Shown here one piece after another: positions 50,004-59,106 of a DNA stretch of 64,000 nucleotides. The position numbers and the translations under genes were made by a program. This DNA is from Ruminococcus flavefaciens 007c (GTDB lineage: Bacteria > Bacillota > Clostridia > Oscillospirales > Ruminococcaceae): positions 149,696 to 213,695 of the forward strand of contig NZ_ATAX01000025.1 in NCBI RefSeq assembly GCF_000571935.1. Direction: 5' to 3'. The notes below the pieces were generated by a model. It made no database searches. It was not told where the DNA came from and worked only from the letters and a program-made list of their open reading frames with translations. Position 1 is the stretch's first letter; each line of letters begins with the position of its first letter.

Positions 50004-52895
50004 TCAGCCTACAATAACTCTGGCTGTTATACTCTTATTCTGTGAAGCCAGCTCCGCATCATCGCTCAGATTAATTACGGGAGTACCGCTTCCATCGAAC
50101 ACAACACGCTTTAAACGAGTATGTCTGCAAGGATCATAAAGCGGATCCTTATTGTAGGTGCCGCAGGTCTGGGAAGAATGAGAATCGGGACGGGCATGAT
50201 AAACTATCAGGAGATTGCCCTTTTCATCTCTTACAAAGCTGTTGTGTCCGGGGCCGGCACAGCCATTTACATCGGCAGTTGAAAGCACAGGTCTTCCGGT
50301 CTTCTTCCAGCTCTTTGTATCCATGAGATCGGAATCAATATCCGCTTCCAGTCTGCCCACGCAGTACTCGGAACCTGTACCTGAAGCAGAGAAGAAAACA
50401 TATACCTTCTTATCTGTCTTTAAGACAGCTGCGCCCTCATTCACGCGGTTATTGACCAGCTCCCAGTCAAACTCTGGTTTTGTAAGGAGTATGGGCTTAT
50501 TTATAAGCTTCCAGGGCTCAGCAGGATCAATCTCCGCCATAAACAGCGAAGAATCCCCTTTTATCTCCGCCCAGATCACATAATGCTTACCGTTGTTCTC
50601 GAAATAAGTCATATCAAGGGAAAAATTGCGAAATGAATCGCTGTCTCCTGCCGAAGCCTGCATCTGTCCGCACTCTGTCCAGCTTCCCGTATAGGGATCG
50701 CCGTCGCACCTCAGTACATAGGGACGAATAGCCCATATATTGTCGCTGGCGCCCGCCGCAAAGAACATATACCATTTTCCGCCGATATAGTGCATCTCGG
50801 GAGCCCATATGTGCTTCGAAAGTATGCCGTCGGAATGAGCCTTCCAGATAGTCTTTTCCTCTGCTGAGGCAAGACCACCGACAGTTCTGCTGCGTCTGAG
50901 AATGATCCTGTCATAGCCTTTGTCAACACTTCCGTAAGCTGGATAGGAGGCTGTAAAATAGTAGTATCCGTCGCCTCCGTCAACTATATACGGATCAGCT
51001 CTTTCCTTTATGAAAGGATCGGGATAAAGCTCCGAGCTTGACTTAAGCCTGCCGCTTACATTGTAAACTCCCGCCTTTGAGGTATCTACCCTTGCAATAT
51101 CCGACTGATCCCATTCAACGCTCATTTCACATCTTCCGCCGTCTGAATACAGTGCTTTTACCACAGAGGACATCTCGGCAGTGCCGCCGACAGCAACATT
51201 CACCTCCACAGGCGCTATGCCTGTATTCAGCGTTGTAAGACCTTCTGAGGGATAAGCGTTTATCAGTGCCGTATACTGATCTCCGTTTATGGGTATAACA
51301 TAACCGTGACGAGGCGTAAAGTTGAAGCTGTAGCTGCTCCTGCTGACAGTCCTGAAATTTTCAAGATCAGTTGTTTCCTGCATAACGTAGTATCCGTCAC
51401 CGTAAGCGTCAGACATCATCAGCCACTTGTCCGTACCTATGAGATTATAGATATTAGGACCTTCAACGCCAAGATTTCCCTCAGAGACCTGCTTTATCTC
51501 ACTGTACGGGCCGCTTGCATGGTCGGCAGTTGCAAGGTAGATACGCTTATTGGTCTCGTTCTTATAGTACATATAATACTTGCCCTTCTGATAGATTATA
51601 TCAGAATCTATGGCGTCATTTCCGTTCTTCGGAGCAAAGAGGAGCTGAGGCTCGGTATCGAGCTTTTTCATATCCCTGCTGTAGGCGTAATACATGATAG
51701 TTCTGTTATCACGGTCAGGAACTCTCGCCGCAAAGTATATCATGTAAGAGCCTTTCTCGGGATCATATATAGCCTGAGGCGCCCATGCACGGTCGGCTCC
51801 CTTCATAAGAGGATATTTATTTGCTATTTCTATGCTTGTCTCGTCGAACCAATGTACAAGATCCGTGGACTTTGCACTTAGCAGATTCCTGTTGCTGTTC
51901 CAGCCGAGAGAGGACTTCATATCCGTTGCAAGCATATAGTAAAGGCCGTCCTCACCCTTGAAGATATATGGGTCTCTGAGGCACTTTGTACCCACACTTG
52001 ACTGCCATACAGCCCTTCCGCCGTTGAGGGCCTTGAAGTTATAACCGTCGGTGCTGACAGCATAGGAAAGTCTCTCCTGCTCGGGAGAATTTCCCAGGAA
52101 GTAAGCGAACAGATAGGCTACATCGGGCTTTTCGGTCGATATAGTGCTGTATGTTTCAATATTGGCAGCATTGCCCAGAAGGAACTGCGACAGAAGCACC
52201 ATATCTGATACGTTGACGGACTTATTACCGTCCATATCCGCCACAGTCGACATAGTATCATCAAAGCCCGAAACAAGTCCGCGCTGCATGATGATACGGT
52301 CGAAAATATCAACACTTCCGTCGAAGTTCAGGTCTCCGCGTAAAAGCCTGAACTCGCCGCCCACAGGACGGATATAGAACTTCTGTCCTTCGCCTGCCCA
52401 GTAGTCCCACTGATCTATATTGGCACCGTTGTCGTAGCTGATGTCGTATACATCAAGGGCTGCATTTCCCGAACATTCGCCTGTAATGTAGTATGCGTCA
52501 TCAGTACGGTGGAGAATGAAATGCTGAGCCGCTGTATCTCTGTATTCCGACAGGTATATGTTGTTGCCGTTTGTCGAGTCACCGTTCTCAATAGTCAGAG
52601 CCATTCGCCTGTCAGCGCCCGAGAGTATGCAGCATTTTCCGTTCCCTGCACTCTCGATATGCCATATCTGCGAATCATTTCCCAGCTTCTCCCACTGCTG
52701 GACATTTCCGTCGCTTGCTGCCGTTATGTACTTGCCGCTTAGCCGCACCATAATGGTATAATCGGCACCGCTGATGACATCGCCGTACTCATCGGCATAG
52801 CCGGCAGTAACAGCCGCAAGAGCAGTAACGGGACAAGCCGAAAATGCCAGCACAGCCGCTCCTGCGGAGGCAAAAAGTCTTTTCAGTCCGTTCAT
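50004..52895 (-). CDS. Cellulosomal protein: CBM13/ricin-type, internal dockerin, two GH43-like modules
   Basis: This 963-residue protein has a signal peptide (about 1-28). A ricin-B/CBM13 module comes next (about 37-178), with QQWEKLGNDSQIWHIE and IDQWDYWAGEGQKF. The internal dockerin is at about 185-243 (GDLNFDGSVDIFDRIIMQRGLV and DMDGNKSVNVSDMVLLSQFLLG). A first GH43-like beta-propeller follows (about 260-550, CLRDPYIFKGEDGLYYMLATD), then an Ig-like module (about 565-620, VNVAVGGTAEM), then a second GH43 module (about 640-960, ERADPYIVDGGDGYYYFTAS, IWAPEMHYIGGKWYMFF). GH43 enzymes act on arabinose and xylose side chains or chain ends. The internal dockerin is unusual. Confidence 0.9.
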   Translation of the reverse strand: MNGLKRLFASAGAAVLAFSACPVTALAAVTAGYADEYGDVISGADYTIMVRLSGKYITAASDGNVQQWEKLGNDSQIWHIESAGNGKCCILSGADRRMALTIENGDSTNGNNIYLSEYRDTAAQHFILHRTDDAYYITGECSGNAALDVYDISYDNGANIDQWDYWAGEGQKFYIRPVGGEFRLLRGDLNFDGSVDIFDRIIMQRGLVSGFDDTMSTVADMDGNKSVNVSDMVLLSQFLLGNAANIETYSTISTEKPDVAYLFAYFLGNSPEQERLSYAVSTDGYNFKALNGGRAVWQSSVGTKCLRDPYIFKGEDGLYYMLATDMKSSLGWNSNRNLLSAKSTDLVHWFDETSIEIANKYPLMKGADRAWAPQAIYDPEKGSYMIYFAARVPDRDNRTIMYYAYSRDMKKLDTEPQLLFAPKNGNDAIDSDIIYQKGKYYMYYKNETNKRIYLATADHASGPYSEIKQVSEGNLGVEGPNIYNLIGTDKWLMMSDAYGDGYYVMQETTDLENFRTVSRSSYSFNFTPRHGYVIPINGDQYTALINAYPSEGLTTLNTGIAPVEVNVAVGGTAEMSSVVKALYSDGGRCEMSVEWDQSDIARVDTSKAGVYNVSGRLKSSSELYPDPFIKERADPYIVDGGDGYYYFTASYPAYGSVDKGYDRIILRRSRTVGGLASAEEKTIWKAHSDGILSKHIWAPEMHYIGGKWYMFFAAGASDNIWAIRPYVLRCDGDPYTGSWTECGQMQASAGDSDSFRNFSLDMTYFENNGKHYVIWAEIKGDSSLFMAEIDPAEPWKLINKPILLTKPEFDWELVNNRVNEGAAVLKTDKKVYVFFSASGTGSEYCVGRLEADIDSDLMDTKSWKKTGRPVLSTADVNGCAGPGHNSFVRDEKGNLLIVYHARPDSHSSQTCGTYNKDPLYDPCRHTRLKRVVFDGSGTPVINLSDDAELASQNKSITARVIVG

Positions 52896-52936
52896 TTTCC
52901 TACCTCTTTTCCTTTATATTTCATTATAAAAACCTT

Positions 52937-53254
52937 TTATTTACGTTTTTTCTTGGGCAATGGCAGTTCATCGAGCATAGCATCAAGCAATTCCTCAAGA
53001 AATCCTCTGTTCTCCACGTCCTCAACAAGCAGCATTTCCTTTGCGCCCTCATACGGGATCTCCAGCGGTACATCTGGCATGAGCCTTCTCGCAGACGCAG
53101 TATTCTTCACAAGGAGCCTGTCATCGTAGATACCGCCTATTATCCTGCCCTGATAGTAGATTGTGTACTCCCCCATCATAGCCCTGTATGTTATATCGCT
53201 GAGTTCCGATAACTGTTCAAGTATAAAGTCAAGATATTCTTTTTTTGATGGCAT
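52937..53254 (-). CDS. TfoX N-terminal domain protein (105 aa)
   Basis: This 105-residue protein is a stand-alone TfoX_N domain: the core TYRAMMGEYTIYYQGRIIGGIYDDRLLVKNT and the following LPLEIPYEGAKEMLLVEDV pattern are typical. In E. coli and Haemophilus, TfoX/Sxy controls competence genes, but single-domain forms in Firmicutes have no proven role. It lies between two cellulosomal genes on the same strand and 54 bases after the CDP-alcohol transferase gene. Confidence 0.88.
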   Translation of the reverse strand: MPSKKEYLDFILEQLSELSDITYRAMMGEYTIYYQGRIIGGIYDDRLLVKNTASARRLMPDVPLEIPYEGAKEMLLVEDVENRGFLEELLDAMLDELPLPKKKRK

Positions 53255-53308
53255 TTGGATAATTCCCTTTCTTTTCTTATAGTCCTGTTACGACAGACCT
53301 GCAAAAAA

Positions 53309-53794
53309 TTACGTTTGCTTATAAACAATACAGCTTTCATGGATAGCGGCCGCAGCGGCAACCATACATATGACAGCTGCACTGTACCTTATGTCAATAA
53401 ATGAAACTGTAAACGGAAGAAGAAAACACAAGCCTCCTGCGGCCTTATTGATAACAGAATGAACTGCAGTGAGTTTTTTATGTCTTATATATCCTGATAA
53501 GATATTACCGATCTTGATCATTGCTATGATCGTTACGCAATAATATACCCATGTCGGCATACACAGCAAAGGCAGCAGCTTTATACAGCATATTGCAGCA
53601 AATATCAGATCAGCAGCCGTATCCAGCCTTGAACCGAATTCACTTACCGTATTCGTTTTTCTCGCAACCGCACCGTCAGCAATATCCGAAACACCTGCCG
53701 CCAGATAACAAAAATAAAAAACGGGAGTAAATGCCGGGCAAAACAACAGTGCGATACTCGCAAGCACTCTTATCCCTGTTATGATATTCGCCAT
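53309..53794 (-). CDS. CDP-alcohol phosphatidyltransferase family protein
   Basis: This 161-residue membrane protein has four or five hydrophobic spans and the family motif D-x2-D-G-x2-A-R-x8-G-x3-D-x3-D, seen as DIADGAVARKTNTVSEFGSRLDTAADL at about residues 36-62. Enzymes of this family join a CDP-linked lipid to an alcohol such as glycerol phosphate, serine or inositol. It begins MANIITGIRVLASIALL, like PgsA. The alcohol cannot be told from the sequence. Confidence 0.88.
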   Translation of the reverse strand: MANIITGIRVLASIALLFCPAFTPVFYFCYLAAGVSDIADGAVARKTNTVSEFGSRLDTAADLIFAAICCIKLLPLLCMPTWVYYCVTIIAMIKIGNILSGYIRHKKLTAVHSVINKAAGGLCFLLPFTVSFIDIRYSAAVICMVAAAAAIHESCIVYKQT

Positions 53795-53886
53795 TACAAT
53801 TTTCCCTTATTATCGTTCTAAGAACATTCTATCGTATTTCTCCCGAAAAATCAATAGGTTTTTGTGCTTTTTAATTCTTTTGGCAT

Positions 53887-53918
53887 AAAAAAAGCTCCGA
53901 CACGAGGCCGGAGCTTTT
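53887..53918 (-). terminator. Rho-independent terminator of the GH30 gene
   Basis: On the minus strand AAAAGCTCCG and CGGAGCTTTT form a 10-bp stem followed by seven T residues, 12 bases after the stop codon. Confidence 0.9.
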
Positions 53919-53929
53919 AATATCAGTTT

Positions 53930-56900
53930 TTACTTTATGAGACCAATGCCCCAGATCGTGAAGCTGCCGCTTCCTGAGATAGAAACGTCAAGATCACCTG
54001 TTGTATTCTGGTAGTAGCCGAGCTCTGCATCGGGACCGCCCCAGGTGTACTGCTTGTTGCCGTTGACCTTTGTGGTCTTGCCGTTTACAGTAACATCTAT
54101 GCTGCCCATACCCGAGCTGTTAGCCTTGAATACGATTATAAGGCCCTTGCCCTGTGTCTTGAACTTCATCGGACTGCCGCCGTTGAGAGTGTAAGAGTAA
54201 GGCAGTGAGTTATAGCCTGTACCTGCTGACCATGAACCCGCATTGAAGTTATCAAGAGTCTTGGGATCAACGTTTACGCAGTTTGCGTACTCAGCACCGT
54301 ATACATAGCTTGTGGGCTGTGTGTAGGAAGTCTTGAGGTTCTCGCTCCTGAGAGCCTGACGAACGAAATATGACATACAATCAGCTATAAGCTGTCCGCC
54401 CTTCTGATGAGGATGATACTCGTCCGAGTAGTAATCACTCGTCTTGAGGTAGCCGCTGTTGAATGCCTTTGTGAGAGCATCGTCCATACTGATTACAGGA
54501 ATATCAAAGTTCTTGCCGATAGGATACATCTGGCTCTGGCTTGAGAAACCGCCCTGTGCACGGGTTATAAGAACGCATACAGCAGGCTCGTTAGGCATAT
54601 CAAGGAACTTCTTGATGCAACTCTCGAAGCACTTCTTGTACATGATATCCTCATGATCGTTAACTGAGAATTCAAGGAAGATAATATCAGGATTCTTAGC
54701 CACGATATCCTTCTCGCTGCGGACAAGACCTACAACAGAAGATGTACCTGACATACCTGCGTTAACTTCTGTAAACTTGCCCTTTGCAAATGTTGTCTGG
54801 AGATATTTGGAGAATGGTGTTGTATAGTTCTTACCCTCTGTGATCGAACCGCCGAGGTAAGCAACTGTAAGAGACTCGCCGTTTTCAGCTGCTGTGAGCT
54901 TCTTTGCAAGTCTGTATGTATTGCCCATATGCTTTATGGAGCTTTTATAGAATTCGATATCCTTTGCAGAAGCAGTCTCCTGATAGTTGTCCCACTTGCT
55001 GGTATCGATCTGAGGCTCGGGAGGAACGACTACCTCAGGCTCAGGCCATTCTGTGATAAGCCTGAGAATGAATTTCTTGATGTTGACAAGGTCAGCGACC
55101 TCAAACTTACCGTTCTGGTCAACATCGGCTGCCTTAAGGGAAGCACCTGTCAGATCCCCCTTTATGATTGCCTTTCTTGCAGCTATCATATCAAGTGAAT
55201 CAATAACGCCGTCAAAGTTTACATCTCCGAGAATAACCTGCTTGGGAGGATCTGCGCCCTTTATGACAGTTCCCTCGGGAGCGCCTACAGCCTCATCAAA
55301 GAAGAAGCTGATAAAGTCGGAATCATTTTCATCTGTCTCAATGTAGATGTGGAGATCCGAAGCGCCTGCGGGGATGGTATAGCTGGGATTTGCAAGCTGT
55401 ACCCATTCGCCCTTGGGTACAGTTGCCGAAGCGATATGGTCGTACTTTGTAGTAGTACCGTCACTGTACTGGAGCGAAAGCTGGAAAGTCTGTTCTGCAG
55501 GGCCGCTGTTGTACATTACGTTGCCTGCAAAGCTGTAAGCCGTACCGGGAACAAAAGTCCTTGAGCTGAGTGACTTTACAGCGCCGTTCCAAGTAGCTGA
55601 TCTGCCTGAAATACTCAGAGCGCCTGTGCCTTCCATGCCCTTGCCGGCAGCTGTCTCAACGGTTTCGCTTGCTCTTCCTGTCCAGCTTGCTGTACTGCTG
55701 TCGAATGTATCATGGAAATAATATCCGTCATCATCAACAGTCTTTGAAGGATCCTCGCCGCCGCCTTCGCTTGAAAGAACGAAGGTAGTAACGCTGTTTC
55801 CGGGAAGTGAAGCCGAGAAGCTCGTGCCGTTCGATGTAAGTTCCTTCTTGGCTAAATTTGCATTAGCGGATGTTGTGTAGCTGTCTATATACTTGATATC
55901 CTCGCCGCTTGCCATCTGGAAATCCTGATTTACGGCATTGCTGCCCTTGTTTATAGCAACGACGGCGATCTTTCCATCAGTATTCTTGTATGCAGAAACC
56001 AGTATATTGCTGTTGGGCTGCTCTGTAACACCTATACGAACAGCACCGGGACGTACCCACTTTGAGTACTGTGCCATGCAGTATCCGCGCTTACTGATAT
56101 TGCCGTTCTCCTTCATAGGACCGTAAGATCTTCTGATGTACCACCATACATAAGCGTTCAGATTACCTACTACAAGACCATCATGGATATTTTCAGCGAC
56201 CTTAAGTGCCTGGGGATATGTATCCGCATCTGAATTTGAATCAGGAACGTATACCTCAGTCATCCAGATGTCCTTGCCGCAGTTTTCAAGTGACGGAAAA
56301 TCCATCTGACCGCGCTGTGTACCGTAGAAGTGAGTACCGAAAAGGTCGGTATTCGCCATAGCCTGGCTGTTTCCGAGGATAGCATTGTAGATATCCTTCT
56401 TGTACTGGAAGCTCTCGGGAGACATGAGCTTTACATTGGTGCCCTGTTTAACTGCTTTACCGTACTGAGCAATAAACGAAGCAAGGTCATTTGGGCTCCA
56501 GTATGTCCACTCCTCAGCATAGTCAGGCTCATTCTGGATGGATACGGAATAAAGATCGATTCCCTGTCCTTCCATATACTTGCAGTAGCTGTTTAGATGC
56601 GCTGCATACTCTGCCCACTTGTCCTTCTTGAGCTGATACTTTCCGCCTGCAAGTCCGCCGTTTACAGTATTTCGGATTGCAGCAGGAGGATTCCACGGTG
56701 AAGCAAATACTGTTGCACCGAGCGCCTGAGCTCTCTTTGCTGTGGGAACAGCTCTGCTCCATGCATTTGAATCATCACTGACATAGATTCGCAGGATAGT
56801 GAAGCCAAGCTCGTCATCACCGTTACCGAATGCTTTCTGCACCTGGGCATCGGTCATATCGCCCTGTGTAATCCATTCGGGAAGGTTGATTCCGCCGAAG

Positions 56901-57061
56901 CCCCTGATGGTCTGATAAACGTCTGTTGTGTCGATCATCGCTGCGCCGGCCGCAGAAGCTGTCAGTGGAGCAGATCCGGAAAACGCTGCCGTACCTGACA
57001 CCAGAAGTGCCATCGAAGTCACAGCAGACAGGAGTTTTCCGAAAATGTTTGTTGTTTTCAT
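53930..57061 (-). CDS. Cellulosomal GH30 glucuronoxylanase, CBM22, internal dockerin and SGNH esterase
   Basis: This 1043-residue protein has a signal peptide (about 1-37) and a GH30 domain (about 38-430) with acid/base E178 (IQNEPD) and nucleophile E269 (WMTEVYV). The loop WWYIRRSYGP (R310/R311) matches GH30 subfamily 8, which binds glucuronic acid side chains. A CBM22-like module (about 445-595) and a dockerin (about 608-673, DVNFDGVIDSLDMIAARKAI and DVDQNGKFEVADLVNIKKFIL) follow. The last part is an SGNH-type esterase with S739 (LGGSITEG), N801 (FSVNDHED) and D880-x-x-H883, and a C-terminal beta module. Xylan cleavage and deacetylation in one chain is the likely role. I chose the ATG at 57061, eight bases after AAGGAG; a GTG at 57070 is an alternative. 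Confidence 0.93.
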   Translation of the reverse strand: MKTTNIFGKLLSAVTSMALLVSGTAAFSGSAPLTASAAGAAMIDTTDVYQTIRGFGGINLPEWITQGDMTDAQVQKAFGNGDDELGFTILRIYVSDDSNAWSRAVPTAKRAQALGATVFASPWNPPAAIRNTVNGGLAGGKYQLKKDKWAEYAAHLNSYCKYMEGQGIDLYSVSIQNEPDYAEEWTYWSPNDLASFIAQYGKAVKQGTNVKLMSPESFQYKKDIYNAILGNSQAMANTDLFGTHFYGTQRGQMDFPSLENCGKDIWMTEVYVPDSNSDADTYPQALKVAENIHDGLVVGNLNAYVWWYIRRSYGPMKENGNISKRGYCMAQYSKWVRPGAVRIGVTEQPNSNILVSAYKNTDGKIAVVAINKGSNAVNQDFQMASGEDIKYIDSYTTSANANLAKKELTSNGTSFSASLPGNSVTTFVLSSEGGGEDPSKTVDDDGYYFHDTFDSSTASWTGRASETVETAAGKGMEGTGALSISGRSATWNGAVKSLSSRTFVPGTAYSFAGNVMYNSGPAEQTFQLSLQYSDGTTTKYDHIASATVPKGEWVQLANPSYTIPAGASDLHIYIETDENDSDFISFFFDEAVGAPEGTVIKGADPPKQVILGDVNFDGVIDSLDMIAARKAIIKGDLTGASLKAADVDQNGKFEVADLVNIKKFILRLITEWPEPEVVVPPEPQIDTSKWDNYQETASAKDIEFYKSSIKHMGNTYRLAKKLTAAENGESLTVAYLGGSITEGKNYTTPFSKYLQTTFAKGKFTEVNAGMSGTSSVVGLVRSEKDIVAKNPDIIFLEFSVNDHEDIMYKKCFESCIKKFLDMPNEPAVCVLITRAQGGFSSQSQMYPIGKNFDIPVISMDDALTKAFNSGYLKTSDYYSDEYHPHQKGGQLIADCMSYFVRQALRSENLKTSYTQPTSYVYGAEYANCVNVDPKTLDNFNAGSWSAGTGYNSLPYSYTLNGGSPMKFKTQGKGLIIVFKANSSGMGSIDVTVNGKTTKVNGNKQYTWGGPDAELGYYQNTTGDLDVSISGSGSFTIWGIGLIK

Positions 57062-57102
57062 TAACATCACTCCTTAAAATAAATTCAAAATTATCCATCA
57101 TT

Positions 57103-57131
57103 ATTATACTGTGCTGTTTTAAATAAAGCAA
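57103..57131 (-). promoter_or_regulatory. Promoter of the GH30 gene
   Basis: On the minus strand TTGCTT (57131-57126) and TATAAT (57108-57103) with a 17-base spacer lie about 40 bases before the start codon. Confidence 0.7.
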
Positions 57132-57366
57132 CCTACTTTTTACATAACAGGTGGACATTCCGAAGATAGATTGATATTTCGGCGCTTTATACATCATTAT
57201 AAGAGCAAAACTATGCAACTTTGACAATTAACCGATTAAATTACTGCTCGGCTATAATTTAATCAATATGTACACAAAACGCACAGTAAATACTGGATAA
57301 ATTATAACTTATTTCCAAAGAAAAGTCAAGAAAAAAAACGGTCATTAAATAGCATTTTCGTGTCGT

Positions 57367-57410
57367 AAAAATCCGCGGACTTCTCAGAAAATGTGAATAT
57401 CCGCGGATTT
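57367..57410 (-). terminator. Terminator of the GT-B-like gene
   Basis: AAATCCGCGGA and TCCGCGGATTT form a perfect 11-bp stem with a 20-base loop; on the minus strand a run of five T follows. It lies about 130 bases after the stop codon of the gene at 57539. Confidence 0.65.
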
Positions 57411-57538
57411 GTATGACATTTTACATTTATTGCTGTTTCTGACCACTTATTGCTAAATAATAATTTCAACACAGTTTTCAGGTGCTTTATCTTATTTAAT
57501 TGCATTATTTTTACACAAACGCCAGTAGCATGATAATG

Positions 57539-58993
57539 TCATTCATTGATCTTGACTGCAAGCTCCACGGCATGATAGGCTCCGTCATATATACCGGCCT
57601 TTTTCGCAGTGATAATATGTTTACACATTTGCTCAATTATATCACCGTTGTTCTGTATAAGCTCTATTATTGAGGCTGTCTCGGCAACTGTTTCACACTC
57701 ATATGTTCCGTCGCCTACCTCGGCAGAACGGATCGCTCCCCATGCCTCATGGCCGCCCACACGCTTTATCATAAGCTTGGGTACTGGATAAAATGCAAGC
57801 TCACTTGGCTTGGTTATCAGGATATCGGTACACCGCATAAGCAGATTCGTTGAATATACCGCGGCAAATATATCCGAATGGCAGAAGGAATGTATTCCCT
57901 TGACCTCTCCGCCGTGTATCTCGCGGCAGAAAGCGGCTGTCTCCCTGAAATTATCGGGATGTTCCGTGAGAAATCCCTTCATCCGCGGCACTTCTTCTAT
58001 AAGGCTCCTGAGCACATTCGCATGATCTCCGACATTTATGAACAATGCAGCCCTGCCTGCTTTTATATCAGGAAGGAGCCTGCATATCACGGCCGCAAAT
58101 ATCTCCTTCTGAGCTCCCGCTCCTCCCACTGACATAAGCCAGCGTTTGGTCTTTCCACCTGCTGCTCGATATGCTCTTTTTATACAGTCCTTTTCGATAT
58201 TTCTCACAAGCTCGTGGTCTATATAATGTCCCGTATAAACCACAGCTTCCTTTGGCATCGGTTTGAGACTGCGTTCCTTATCCATGCCCCTCAGTGCACG
58301 ATAGCCAAGATACGCAGAAGGCGTCTGTACAGTGTGTACTGCTCCCTCGGAAAGGTGCAGAGCCATAGGCCAGTTGTCGGGGATAACATTTACCACATGG
58401 GTGAGGCCTGCATGGACAGCTGCCTGTGACGGCCAGACATGAGTTGCTATAAATGGTATATCCTTTGGTATATCGCGTAATACTGCCGTCATAAGCTCTG
58501 CTGCCTTCTGATCCGAGCTGTTATAGGTGAGCTTTCTGAACCCCTCACTGTTTAAGGGATCCCATACCAGACGGTTGAAAAGCTTTGATCTCTGCGACAA
58601 ACGGGAACCAAGCGAATACAGCCCGTTCTGGCTTGCTATTATCTTTCCACAGGTTGTCCCGCCGAAAGAATGAAGATCGAACCAGTAGGGCTCATAACCC
58701 ATGGAATGTGCTGCCGATGCTATTGCCATGGATATTCTGTAATGCCCGAAACCCATACGTATATTGCCGATTATTAAGCTCTTTTCATTGAATCTGCATC
58801 CGCTCTCCCTGCTGAGTACCAGCTGCTTTACTCCCAGTATCTTTCCGACAGAAGGAGCATCCTTTACGGAAAGGTGATAAATCTTGTCGGTATCGTCGCC
58901 GTATTTGCGGATAATCTTTGCCTTGTTCCTGACCGCCTTTTTATATGCTTTAGCTGAGATCTCATTTCCGAAAATAATCCTTGATCTTTCCAT
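57539..58993 (-). CDS. GT-B-like putative glycosyltransferase
   Basis: This 484-residue protein has two Rossmann-like halves, as in the MGDG synthase/MurG-like GT-B enzymes. N-terminal features are LIIGNIRMGFGHYRISMAIASAAHSMGYEP and ATHVWPSQAAVH; C-terminal ones are RWLMSVGGAGAQKEIFAA and DILITKPSELAFYPVPKLMIKRVGGHEAWGA. The glycine-histidine-rich loop and the KPSELAF segment fit a sugar-nucleotide donor site, but I do not recognise an exact family. I chose the ATG at 58993, ten bases after GAGGAGG. It is divergent from the TetR, GPH symporter and GH36 genes, with a palindrome between them. No signal peptide or membrane span is seen. Confidence 0.6.
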   Translation of the reverse strand: MERSRIIFGNEISAKAYKKAVRNKAKIIRKYGDDTDKIYHLSVKDAPSVGKILGVKQLVLSRESGCRFNEKSLIIGNIRMGFGHYRISMAIASAAHSMGYEPYWFDLHSFGGTTCGKIIASQNGLYSLGSRLSQRSKLFNRLVWDPLNSEGFRKLTYNSSDQKAAELMTAVLRDIPKDIPFIATHVWPSQAAVHAGLTHVVNVIPDNWPMALHLSEGAVHTVQTPSAYLGYRALRGMDKERSLKPMPKEAVVYTGHYIDHELVRNIEKDCIKRAYRAAGGKTKRWLMSVGGAGAQKEIFAAVICRLLPDIKAGRAALFINVGDHANVLRSLIEEVPRMKGFLTEHPDNFRETAAFCREIHGGEVKGIHSFCHSDIFAAVYSTNLLMRCTDILITKPSELAFYPVPKLMIKRVGGHEAWGAIRSAEVGDGTYECETVAETASIIELIQNNGDIIEQMCKHIITAKKAGIYDGAYHAVELAVKINE

Positions 58994-59010
58994 AAAAGCG
59001 CTTCCTCCTC

Positions 59011-59039
59011 TTGACAAAGTATACAAAATATGTTAAAAT
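59011..59039 (+). promoter_or_regulatory. Promoter of the TetR-GPH-GH36 operon
   Basis: TTGACA (59011-59016) and TAAAAT (59034-59039) with a 17-base spacer lie just upstream of the palindromic operator. On the minus strand TATACT (59024-59019) could serve the divergent gene but its -35 is weak. Confidence 0.7.
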
Positions 59040-59051
59040 TGTTTAAAGCAT

Positions 59052-59068
59052 TGATAGATTATCTATCA
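59052..59068. promoter_or_regulatory. Perfect 17-bp palindrome, likely TetR operator
   Basis: TGATAGAT-T-ATCTATCA is a perfect 8-1-8 palindrome placed about where transcription from the 59011-59039 promoter would start. A second partial site with CTATCA half-sequence follows at about 59074-59088. The next gene codes for a TetR family protein, so auto-repression is likely. Confidence 0.75.
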
Positions 59069-59106
59069 TTTGGGTATAGTCTATCATAAAAAAGGAGGTT
59101 TGTCAA

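Larger units (their letters stand above)
57062..57538. other. Intergenic region upstream of the GH30 gene
   Basis: This 477-base gap contains the GH30 promoter (57103-57131) and, further right, the terminator of the gene at 57539-58993 (57367-57410). The rest is AT-rich; I see no small gene, riboswitch or operator palindrome. Confidence 0.5.

Noticed and set aside
37402..57061. Scaffoldin or cohesin gene near the dockerin genes
   Set aside because: None of the encoded proteins shows cohesin repeats; scaffoldins must be elsewhere.
59041..59100. Riboswitch in the leader of the TetR operon
   Set aside because: The leader is short and its main structure is a palindrome placed at the transcription start, which fits an operator better than an RNA sensor.
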